A stretch of 33,620 nucleotides of DNA from NCBI GenBank assembly GCA_036881905.1, contig JBAJNN010000022.1, positions 1 through 33,620 on the forward strand, given 5' to 3'. A program made the position numbers and the translations under genes. Origin of the DNA: JBAJNN01 sp036881905 (GTDB lineage Bacteria; Pseudomonadota; Alphaproteobacteria; Rhizobiales; Im1). A model generated the notes under the pieces. That model was not told where the DNA came from, did not search any database, and saw only the letters and a program-made list of their open reading frames with translations. Shown one piece after another: positions 17,053-24,178 of this stretch (the stretch's first letter is position 1; each line of letters opens with the position of its first letter).

Positions 17053-18476
17053 GCCTGAGCGGGTGTATCCTGGGTTTGGTTAAGGTTTTCCGGCAAAGCA
17101 TGGGCCCATCGGCCGATCGTTCCGGCGCCGAGGCAGATCACCGTATCGTTCGGCCTGGCAATGGAACGAATGATCGCGGTCAGCTCGTCGAGACCCTCGG
17201 CCTTCAGCGCCTGGCGGTGGCCGCGCGCGATGAGGCCCTCGACCAGCGTGTGATGGTCGGCTCCGGCAAGCGGGGCCTCTCCGGCCGGATAAACCGGCGT
17301 CACCATCACAATATGGGCATCGTTGAAGCAGCAGCAGAATTCATCGAACAACTGTTTCAGCCGTGAGTAACGATGCGGCTGCATAATGGCGATCACCCGA
17401 CCCTTCGTCACCTGACGCGCCGCTTTGAGCGCGGCGGTGATTTCCACCGGGTGATGGCCGTAATCATCATAAAACGTGACCCCATTCCAGGCGCCGGCGC
17501 GGGTAAAACGGCGTTCGACCCCGGCAAAACCGGCGAGCGCGGTGCGAATGACGTCGTCCGTGATACCAAGCTCATGGGCCACGGCGATGGCAGCGGTCGC
17601 GTTAAGGGCATTATGCTCGCCGGGCATGGGAAGCTCAATATCCTCGATGATGGCCCGTTTCCCGCGGTGGCGGGTGTGGAGCTCCACGCAAAAGCGGGTC
17701 CGGCCGTCGATGAAATCGGGATCGAGCAGACGAATATCGGCTTGTGGGGTTCGGCCATAGGTTATGATCCGGCGATCGGTCATACGGCCGACCAAAGCCT
17801 GAACCTGCGGGTGATCGATGCACATCACGGCGAAACCGTAAAACGGGATATTCTGAACAAAACTCTGGAAAGCATCGCGCAGCCGGTCGAAACTGCCATA
17901 ATGGTCGAGATGCTCGCGATCGAGATTGGTGACGATAACGATATCGCTCGGCAATTTGACGAAACTGCCGTCCGATTCATCGGCTTCCACCACCATCCAG
18001 TCCCCCTGGCCCAGACGCGCATTGGTGCCGTAAGCGTTGACGATCCCGCCATTGATGAGCGTCGGATCGAACCCGCCCGCGTCGAGCAATGCGGCCACCA
18101 TCGAGGTCACGGTTGTCTTACCGTGGGTGCCGCCGACGGCAACGCAGGATTTGAACCGCATGAGTTCGGCCAGCATCTCGGCGCGGCGTACGATGGGGAG
18201 GGATCGCGACCGCGCGGCGCATAATTCGGGATTATCCGGCCCGATGGCCGATGATGTGACCACCACCTCGGCCTCACCCAGATTGGCGGGGTCATGGCCA
18301 ATACCGACCGGGACGCCAAGTGTGTTAAGGCGGCTCACATTGGCGTTGACGGCAAGGTCGGAGCCTTGAACCCTGTATCCGAGAATCGACATGACTTCGG
18401 CGATTGCGCTCATTCCGATGCCGCCGATGCCGACAAAATGGATCGGCCCGGTGTTACGCGGAATTTTCACCGGCAC
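17049..18476 (-). CDS. murC: UDP-N-acetylmuramate--L-alanine ligase
   Basis: Adds L-alanine to UDP-MurNAc with ATP, the first amino acid of the peptidoglycan stem. In 475 residues the UDP-binding HFVGIGGIGMSAIAEVM (13-29) is followed by SSAIGPDNPE, the ATP loop GGTHGKTTVTSM (115-126), EADESDGSF, NLDREHLDHYGSF, PGEHNALNATAAIAVA and YDDYGHHPVEI. It starts at GTG 18476 because this gives the family N-terminus; no ATG in frame lies close upstream. It is the first gene of the block. The usual upstream neighbour murG is not present. Confidence 0.97.
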   Translation of the reverse strand: MPVKIPRNTGPIHFVGIGGIGMSAIAEVMSILGYRVQGSDLAVNANVSRLNTLGVPVGIGHDPANLGEAEVVVTSSAIGPDNPELCAARSRSLPIVRRAEMLAELMRFKSCVAVGGTHGKTTVTSMVAALLDAGGFDPTLINGGIVNAYGTNARLGQGDWMVVEADESDGSFVKLPSDIVIVTNLDREHLDHYGSFDRLRDAFQSFVQNIPFYGFAVMCIDHPQVQALVGRMTDRRIITYGRTPQADIRLLDPDFIDGRTRFCVELHTRHRGKRAIIEDIELPMPGEHNALNATAAIAVAHELGITDDVIRTALAGFAGVERRFTRAGAWNGVTFYDDYGHHPVEITAALKAARQVTKGRVIAIMQPHRYSRLKQLFDEFCCCFNDAHIVMVTPVYPAGEAPLAGADHHTLVEGLIARGHRQALKAEGLDELTAIIRSIARPNDTVICLGAGTIGRWAHALPENLNQTQDTPAQA

Positions 18477-18576
18477 ACCCTCTTTTCAAACATGACGACA
18501 CTCTCCGTTACCAATGGTCATGAGGACATTCTATCTCCCCCCAAGATTAACAAACTTCTATCGCCGGGCAAGCGCA

Positions 18577-18605
18577 TTGCAATATCGCGTATGGGGCTTT
18601 ATCCT
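18577..18605 (+). promoter_or_regulatory. Candidate promoter of the NDUFA12 operon, in the murC/NDUFA12 divergent region
   Basis: TTGCAA (18577-18582) and TATCCT (18600-18605) are spaced 17 bp apart. This would give a leader of about 170 nt. The 308-bp divergent region 18477-18784 holds no gene that I can recognise. No clear murC promoter could be picked. Confidence 0.35.
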
Positions 18606-18784
18606 ATCTGCGGTGCCGTTGTAGCATATGAACGCCATGTCCGCCGCGGTAACGAGGGCGGTTTGCGTGATAACGTCTCTGGTCAGGTTTGCTTCCGCAC
18701 TATAAATGGGCTCGCGCCATGGGGCCAAAATACCAGGACCATCCATCGGCCGTTTTGCAAACAGTCCTTAAGGATCATTCAACC

Positions 18785-19204
18785 ATGAACATCAAACGCT
18801 TTTTCCTGCAAGTGTTGACCTGGTGGAACGGGCAGACGCTTGGCACGCGCTTGTGGACCTGGCGCAAGGGCCGGCTCGTGGGCAAAGACGAGTTTGGCAA
18901 CGCCTATTACCGGACTCATGACGGCAAGAGACGATGGGTCATTTATAATGGTGAGGCCGAAGCCTCGTTGTCCACGCCGAACTGGCATGGTTGGTTGCAT
19001 TATCGCACCGACATCACGCCGGTCGGGGGCGATCATGCGGCGCATGACTGGGAAAGACCCTACCGGCCCAACCTCACCGGCACGGGGGGGGCATATCGCC
19101 CGCCTGGAAGTCTGGCCCGGCTCAACCCCCACAGTGTCAATGACGACGATTACCAAGCCTGGCGCCCGGAACACTCTGAGATCCGGCGGCAAACACGAGC
19201 ATAA
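18785..19204 (+). CDS. NADH:ubiquinone oxidoreductase subunit NDUFA12-like protein
   Basis: Homologue of the mitochondrial complex I accessory subunit NDUFA12 (B17.2), kept in alphaproteobacteria; it binds complex I on its peripheral-arm side. The 139 residues show the family features: LVGKDEFGNAYYRTHDGKRR followed by WVIYNGEAEASLSTPNWHGW, then LHYRTD, WERPYRPNLTGT and a C-terminal Pro-rich stretch with YQAWRPEH. The ATG at 18785 is preceded by AAGGA. It is followed after 12 bp by mlaD and then the DUF2155 gene, a common alphaproteobacterial order. Confidence 0.93.
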   Translation: MNIKRFFLQVLTWWNGQTLGTRLWTWRKGRLVGKDEFGNAYYRTHDGKRRWVIYNGEAEASLSTPNWHGWLHYRTDITPVGGDHAAHDWERPYRPNLTGTGGAYRPPGSLARLNPHSVNDDDYQAWRPEHSEIRRQTRA

Positions 19205-19216
19205 AATCGGCGTGAC

Positions 19217-19672
19217 ATGAAACAAACGGCTTTGGAAACCCTGATCGGGGCGATTGTCATCATCGCGGGAGTAGGCTTTTTCACTTTCGCCTATACCGTA
19301 TCTGGTATCGGTCGCGGCGAGGGTGGGTATCACCTGATCGTGGCGTTTCAAAACGCCGAAGGCATCCATCCCGGCACCGACATTCGCATGTCCGGGATCA
19401 AAATCGGCACGGTGATTGCGCAAAACCTCGATCCGAAGAGCTACCAGGCGATCGTCACTCTTGCGATCGACAAAAAGATTCAGCTGCCCGAAGACACCAG
19501 CGCCAAAATTACCTCGGAAGGTCTTTTGGGGGAGAAATTCATAACGCTCGAGGCCGGTGGCGCGCCCGTCATGTTGCGCGATGGCGACCATATCCTTTAT
19601 TCGCAAGGCGCGATCGATATCTGGACTCTGATCGGCCGGGCCATATTCAATAAAAACGGTGGAGACAAATGA
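19217..19672 (+). CDS. mlaD: Outer membrane lipid asymmetry protein MlaD (MCE family)
   Basis: Membrane-anchored MCE protein of the phospholipid transport system MlaFEDB between inner and outer membrane. The 151 residues have one N-terminal anchor (ALETLIGAIVIIAGVGFFTF) and one MCE domain (about 35-115: VAFQNAEGIHPGTDIRMSG, then KIGTVIAQNLDPKSYQAIVT and ITSEGLLGEKFITLEAGG). The length fits alphaproteobacterial MlaD. MlaE and MlaF are not next to it. It overlaps the next gene by 4 bp (ATGA). Confidence 0.93.
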   Translation: MKQTALETLIGAIVIIAGVGFFTFAYTVSGIGRGEGGYHLIVAFQNAEGIHPGTDIRMSGIKIGTVIAQNLDPKSYQAIVTLAIDKKIQLPEDTSAKITSEGLLGEKFITLEAGGAPVMLRDGDHILYSQGAIDIWTLIGRAIFNKNGGDK

Positions 19673-20190
19673 GCTTTAAGGCATTGACGCCGCGCGTCGT
19701 CTCACCGGCTTGGCGCTGGTTGCGGCGCCCTGTGCGCTCTGTGCGGCGCGCGCGGTGCGATATAAGGGTTATCGCCACGTTGAGCGCAGTTATCATGCTT
19801 TGCGCCGGTTCCGCCCATGGTGAAAAAATCGAAAACCGCATTGCCGTTTTCGCCGGTCTCGACAAGATTTCCGCGCACGTCACCACCTTTGAGGTCGCGG
19901 TCGGTGAAACCGGTCGCTTCGGCATTCTCGCCGTAACCCCACATGTCTGCCATACGCGCCCGCCGACCGAACGGCCGAGGACGACGGCCTTTGTCGAGAT
20001 TAACGATGTCAGCCTCGGCGATACCGGCAAGCGCGTTTTCACCGGTTGGATGTTTGCCGAAAGCCCGGGCCTTAACGGTCTTGAGCACCCGGTCTATGAC
20101 ATTTGGCTGAAAGGGTGTCACGGCGCGGACGAGCCGCCAGAGACCACGCCGCCGATGGCCACCGCCCCTTCGCAAGGCCGTGGCGGTTGA
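19669..20190 (+). CDS. DUF2155 domain-containing exported protein
   Basis: 173 residues. A basic N-terminus with several Arg pairs is followed by a hydrophobic segment (about 43-56, VIATLSAVIMLCAG) and a probable signal peptidase site near SAHG. The mature part matches DUF2155: GLDKISAHVTTFEVAVGETG, RFGILAVTPHVCHTRPP, then VFTGWMFAESPGLNGLEHPV and YDIWLKGC. Two Cys (in HVCHTRP and KGC) are conserved in the family and may form a disulfide. The function is not established. It is the third gene of the NDUFA12-mlaD cluster. Confidence 0.9.
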   Translation: MSFKALTPRVVSPAWRWLRRPVRSVRRARCDIRVIATLSAVIMLCAGSAHGEKIENRIAVFAGLDKISAHVTTFEVAVGETGRFGILAVTPHVCHTRPPTERPRTTAFVEINDVSLGDTGKRVFTGWMFAESPGLNGLEHPVYDIWLKGCHGADEPPETTPPMATAPSQGRGG

Positions 20191-20228
20191 CGTCAACGCC
20201 GGCCGGCGAGCAGGAACAGGACGGCGAA

Positions 20229-22313
20229 ATGTCGAAGACATATGATCTGTTCGACCATGCGGAGCCCCGACCCCCCGCGGTTCCCGCAAAGCCGCGATCG
20301 GCACGATCACGCGGCGCATCGCCAGGGCCGGCGGAGGCGCCTGCGAAAACAGGTGAAAAGGACGGGTCCCGAGGCTACACCGCCGCCGACATCGCGGTTC
20401 TGGAGGGGCTGGACCCGGTTCGCCGCCGGCCGGGCATGTATATCGGCGGCACCGACGAAAAGGCCCTGCACCATCTGTTCGCGGAACTCATCGACAATGC
20501 CATGGACGAGGCCATCGCCGGCCATGCCGGCTTCATCGAGGTGGCCTACGACGCCGAAGGCTTCTTAAGCGTGAGCGATAACGGACGCGGCATTCCGATC
20601 GATCCGCATCCGAAATTCCCCGATCAATCCGCGCTTGAGGTGATCTTGACCACGCTTCACGCCGGCGGGAAGTTCGATTCCGGAGTCTACACCACCTCCG
20701 GCGGGCTGCACGGGGTCGGCCTTTCCGTCGTCAACGCGTTGTCGGAAACGCTCGAAATCGAGGTGGCCCGCCATCGAAAACTCTACCGGCAAGTCTACCG
20801 ACGCGGCCGGCCGATCAGCGTGCTCGAACAGGTCGGTCGGGTTGCCAATCGTCGCGGCACGAAAATCCGCTTCAAACCGGATCCGGACATATTCGGCGAA
20901 AATACGCGCCTCGACCCCGCGCGGCTTTACCTTACGGCGCGATCCAAGGCCTGTTTGTTCGCCGGGGTGAAAATCCGCTGGTCGTGTTGCGAGGAGATGA
21001 TCCGCGCCGACAAGAGCGGGGAGGAAGCGCCGATACGCGATGTGCTGCATTTTCCAAACGGTTTGCGGGATTTTCTCGAAATCGCGACCCGGGGCCGGGA
21101 GAAAATCATCGAGGAGGTCTTCGCCGGCCATGTGAAGAGGGATGAGGGCCATGGCTCGGTCGAATGGGCCATTGCCTGGCTTGCCGATGACGGTTTTGTC
21201 CAGTCTTATTGCAACGCCATACCGACATTGGAGGGGGGAACGCATGAGACGGGCTTGCGCATTGCGCTCACCCGATCCCTCAAGGCTCATGCCGGTCTGG
21301 TCGGCAACAAGAAAGCCGGCAGGATGACCTCCGATGATGTTATGGGGTGCGGTGGAGCCTTGTTGTCGGTCTTTGTCGATGAGCCGGAATTTCAGGGGCA
21401 AACCAAGGAAAAACTTGCTTCACAGGCGACGGCGCGCCTTGTCGATCAGGCGGTGCGCGATCGTTTCGACCATTGGTTGGCCGCCCACCCCAATCAGGCC
21501 GATCGGTTGCTTGAGTGGGTCATCGGGCGCGGCGAGGAGCGTCTGCGCCGACGTCGAGAACGCGAGGTGGCGCGCAAGGCGGCGACGCGCAAACTTCGCC
21601 TGCCCGGCAAACTCGCTGATTGCCGGCAAGGTATCGCTCGGGGCGCCGAGTTGTTCATCGTGGAGGGCGATTCGGCCGGCGGTTCGGCCAAACAGGGCCG
21701 CGACCGCAAGACGCAGGCCGTGCTGCCCTTGCGCGGCAAGCTCCTCAACGTGGCTTCGGCCGGAGACGGCAAACTGGCGCAAAACCAGCAGATTTGCGAC
21801 TTGATTCAGGCTCTTGGTGGCGACATGACCGCCCCCTTCAATGCCGGGGACTTAAGATATGAGAAAGTCATTATCATGACCGACGCCGATGTTGACGGCG
21901 CTCATATCGCTTCTTTGTTGATGACCTTCTTCTTTCGCCGAATGCCCGAGCTGATCGCCGCTGGCCGGCTGTATCTGGCGGCGCCGCCGCTTTACCGGCT
22001 GTCACGGGCGGGCAAGACGGTTTATGCCCGCGATGACGCCCATAAGGCCGTTTTGATGAAATCGGCATTTTCCGGTCGCGGCAAGGTTGAAGTCTCGCGC
22101 TTCAAGGGGCTTGGCGAAATGTTGCCGGCCCAGTTGAAGGAGACCACGATGAACCCGGCGACCCGCACCCTGCTCAGGGTCGGCATTCCCGGGGATGAAT
22201 TGCCCGCCACCCGGCGGATCGTTCAACAGCTGATGGGCAAAAAGCCCGAAGAGCGTTTCCGCTTCATCTGCGAGCGCGCGCAATTCATCAGCGGGGAAGA
22301 GTTGGACATATAG
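20229..22313 (+). CDS. parE: DNA topoisomerase IV subunit B
   Basis: ATPase subunit of the type IIA topoisomerase that unlinks daughter chromosomes. From ATG 20229 (694 residues; CAGGACGG upstream) a 45-residue Pro/Ala-rich leader precedes the GHKL ATPase domain: FAELIDNAMDEA (Glu86, Asn90), SDNGRGIPID, GGLHGVGLSVVNALS. The TOPRIM domain starts near 478 with VEGDSAGGSAKQGRDRKTQ, and TDADVDGAHI (about 551) binds metal. PLRGKLLNVASAGDGKLAQN and the lack of the long GyrB insertion favour ParE over GyrB. The C-terminus GEELDI is normal. The TAG stop is at the border of palindromic repeat copy E. Confidence 0.95.
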   Translation: MSKTYDLFDHAEPRPPAVPAKPRSARSRGASPGPAEAPAKTGEKDGSRGYTAADIAVLEGLDPVRRRPGMYIGGTDEKALHHLFAELIDNAMDEAIAGHAGFIEVAYDAEGFLSVSDNGRGIPIDPHPKFPDQSALEVILTTLHAGGKFDSGVYTTSGGLHGVGLSVVNALSETLEIEVARHRKLYRQVYRRGRPISVLEQVGRVANRRGTKIRFKPDPDIFGENTRLDPARLYLTARSKACLFAGVKIRWSCCEEMIRADKSGEEAPIRDVLHFPNGLRDFLEIATRGREKIIEEVFAGHVKRDEGHGSVEWAIAWLADDGFVQSYCNAIPTLEGGTHETGLRIALTRSLKAHAGLVGNKKAGRMTSDDVMGCGGALLSVFVDEPEFQGQTKEKLASQATARLVDQAVRDRFDHWLAAHPNQADRLLEWVIGRGEERLRRRREREVARKAATRKLRLPGKLADCRQGIARGAELFIVEGDSAGGSAKQGRDRKTQAVLPLRGKLLNVASAGDGKLAQNQQICDLIQALGGDMTAPFNAGDLRYEKVIIMTDADVDGAHIASLLMTFFFRRMPELIAAGRLYLAAPPLYRLSRAGKTVYARDDAHKAVLMKSAFSGRGKVEVSRFKGLGEMLPAQLKETTMNPATRTLLRVGIPGDELPATRRIVQQLMGKKPEERFRFICERAQFISGEELDI

Positions 22314-22468
22314 AGTGTTTTCCGTGGCAATGGAATCACTGAAAATGCGTCTCATTTTTGTTTTTTAAGCATAATCCGATCCGGAGGGAGCCGAGGACGG
22401 TCAAGATCATGCGGCCAAAATAAAGACCTAGAGCGCCGGTTCGATCCGATCGAAGCGAACGGCGCTCT
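22312..22468 (+). repeat. Palindromic interspersed repeat, copy E (longer, three-part)
   Basis: It starts AGAGTG at the parE stop. A first weak hairpin region (22312-22353) is followed by the family core GCATAATCCGATCCGGAG...AAGATCATGC (22369-22411). It ends with a strong hairpin AGAGCGCCG...CGGCGCTCT (22430-22468). The stem differs in sequence from the other copies but still pairs, suggesting that structure is kept. A non-autonomous IS481-like element sits directly after its terminal CTAG. Confidence 0.72.
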
Positions 22469-22470
22469 AG

Positions 22471-22583
22471 GTGTGGAGCCTCAATAGGTTGTCGATTCGG
22501 GCCTGACCGGGGAGACTGGAGTTACCAAGCTTTAGACCTCCTTGGAGGCAAGCCCGAATCGACAACCTATTGAGGCTCCACAT
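22471..22583. mobile_element. 113-bp non-autonomous IS481-type element (MITE-like)
   Basis: Near-perfect terminal inverted repeats face each other: TGTGGAGCCTCAATAGG (22472-22488), continuing GTTGTCGATTCGGGC, is repeated in inverse at about 22552-22582, a 31-bp perfect match. Only about 50 bp lie between them. Both flanks carry CTAG (22467-22470 and 22584-22587), which fits a 4-bp target duplication. The same terminal sequence ends the IS481-family transposase gene at 3-122, and the right arm still encodes the transposase tail DNLLRLH followed by TAG. It carries no gene and would need a transposase in trans. Confidence 0.85.
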
Positions 22584-22587
22584 CTAG

Positions 22588-22867
22588 GGCCCGTCAACAT
22601 TTAAGGTTGGAGCACGGTATGAATGAAAATCGTACGGTCCCAGGAGCGCAAGCACCGGTTGGGCCCATGCCTTTGCCTTAAGCTTCCGCGACGCCGAAAT
22701 GAGCGATTTTCGCCATATTTCTATTGCAGGCGGCGGATTTTACCCCTAAAAAGCGTGTCAAAATCCTCTTTTTGGAGTGCGGCGCGACAGCGAGGTCTTT
22801 TCCTGCTTCAGGGATAAAACTCGTCCCGTGGCCCGTGCCCCAGCCTTGAACGTCAACAGGCTCTAAC
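22588..22867. other. Intergenic region upstream of enolase, no gene recognised
   Basis: 280 bp between the IS481-type element and eno. I see no coding signal. It should hold the enolase promoter, but no -35/-10 pair was convincing by eye. The eno ATG has a poor ribosome-binding site in view. Confidence 0.4.
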
Positions 22868-24178
22868 ATGGTTGCCATCAAACGGATCAATGGTCGCGAG
22901 ATTTTGGACAGCCGCGGTTACCCGACGGTAGAGGTGGATGTGTATCTGGAGGATGGGTCTTTCGGCCGCGCCGCAGTCCCCTCCGGCGCCTCGACCGGGT
23001 CCCATGAGGCGGTGGAATTGCGCGATGGCGACAAGGGCCGTTACCACGGACGCGGCGTTCTCAAGGCCGTCAGCACCGTCAATGGGGAAATAGCCACAGC
23101 TCTGGTCGGGCTTTGCGCCACCGACCAGACCCTGATCGATGAGACCATGATCGCGCTTGACGGGACAGCCGATAAGAGCCGTCTTGGCGCCAATGCCATG
23201 CTGGGCGTGTCGCTTGGCGTGTCGCGCGCGGCCGGCACGGCAAGCGGCCTGCCGCTTCACCGCTATATCGGCGGCGTCGGCGCGCGCACGCTGCCGGTAC
23301 CGATGATGAATATCCTCAATGGCGGCGCTCATGCCGACAATGCGATTGATCTTCAAGAGTTCATGATCATGCCGGTCACGGCAAGCGACATTGCCGAGGC
23401 CATACGCATGGGAGCGGAGGTTTTCCATACCCTTGAAAGCGAACTCTCCGCGGCCGGTCACAACACCAATATCGGTGACGAGGGCGGGTTCGCTCCCGAC
23501 CTGGCCTCCACCGAGGCCGCTCTTGAGCTTATCATGGCGTCCATTGAACGCGCGGGCTACGCGCCCGGCAAAGATATAGTGCTGGCGCTTGATTGCGCGG
23601 CCACGGAATTTTTCCATGATGGGCTTTACACGCTGGACGGTGAGGACAAATGCCATGACAGTGCGGGCATGGCCGATTGGCTGGCCGGTCTGGTCTCAAA
23701 CTATCCCATCGTTTCCATTGAGGATGGCATGGCCGAGGATGACCGCGAAGGCTGGAATGCGCTCACCGCGATGCTGGGCGACCGGGTGCAGCTTGTCGGC
23801 GACGATGTGTTCGTGACCGACCCGGACCGGCTGCGCGAGGGCATAGCGGCCAATCTTGCCAATGCCATCCTTGTCAAGGTCAACCAAATCGGCACTTTGT
23901 CGCAAACGCTCGATACCATCGAAATCGCCCATAGAGCGGGGTATCGCGCGATCATGTCCCATCGCTCAGGCGAGACCGAGGATTCGATCATCGCCGATCT
24001 CGCGGTCGCGACCAATTGCGGGCAGATCAAAACCGGCTCGCTCTCCCGTTCCGACCGGACCGCCAAATACAATCAGCTGTTGCGGATCGAGGAAATGCTG
24101 GGAGATCAAGCGCGTTACGCGGTTTGTCCGGTTCCCGACCATACTTTACGATCGCCCCGGCGCGATTTTCCCGATTGA
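22868..24178 (+). CDS. eno: Enolase (phosphopyruvate hydratase)
   Basis: Glycolytic enzyme converting 2-phosphoglycerate to phosphoenolpyruvate with magnesium. The 436 residues show the full family pattern: REILDSRGYPTVEVDV, VPSGASTGSHEAVELRD, GANAMLGVSLGVSRAAG, PMMNILNGGAHADN, the catalytic Glu in GDEGGFAPD, metal ligands in LALDCAATEF and SIEDGMAEDD, the catalytic Lys in ILVKVNQIGT, and SHRSGETEDSIIADLAV. The 3' end overlaps the convergent histidine kinase gene by 64 bp; the extra C-terminal residues past RIEEMLGD are those in the overlap. Confidence 0.97.
   Translation: MVAIKRINGREILDSRGYPTVEVDVYLEDGSFGRAAVPSGASTGSHEAVELRDGDKGRYHGRGVLKAVSTVNGEIATALVGLCATDQTLIDETMIALDGTADKSRLGANAMLGVSLGVSRAAGTASGLPLHRYIGGVGARTLPVPMMNILNGGAHADNAIDLQEFMIMPVTASDIAEAIRMGAEVFHTLESELSAAGHNTNIGDEGGFAPDLASTEAALELIMASIERAGYAPGKDIVLALDCAATEFFHDGLYTLDGEDKCHDSAGMADWLAGLVSNYPIVSIEDGMAEDDREGWNALTAMLGDRVQLVGDDVFVTDPDRLREGIAANLANAILVKVNQIGTLSQTLDTIEIAHRAGYRAIMSHRSGETEDSIIADLAVATNCGQIKTGSLSRSDRTAKYNQLLRIEEMLGDQARYAVCPVPDHTLRSPRRDFPD

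Noticed and set aside
22853..23656. 267-codon minus-strand frame opposite enolase
   Set aside because: Antisense shadow of a fully conserved enolase gene.
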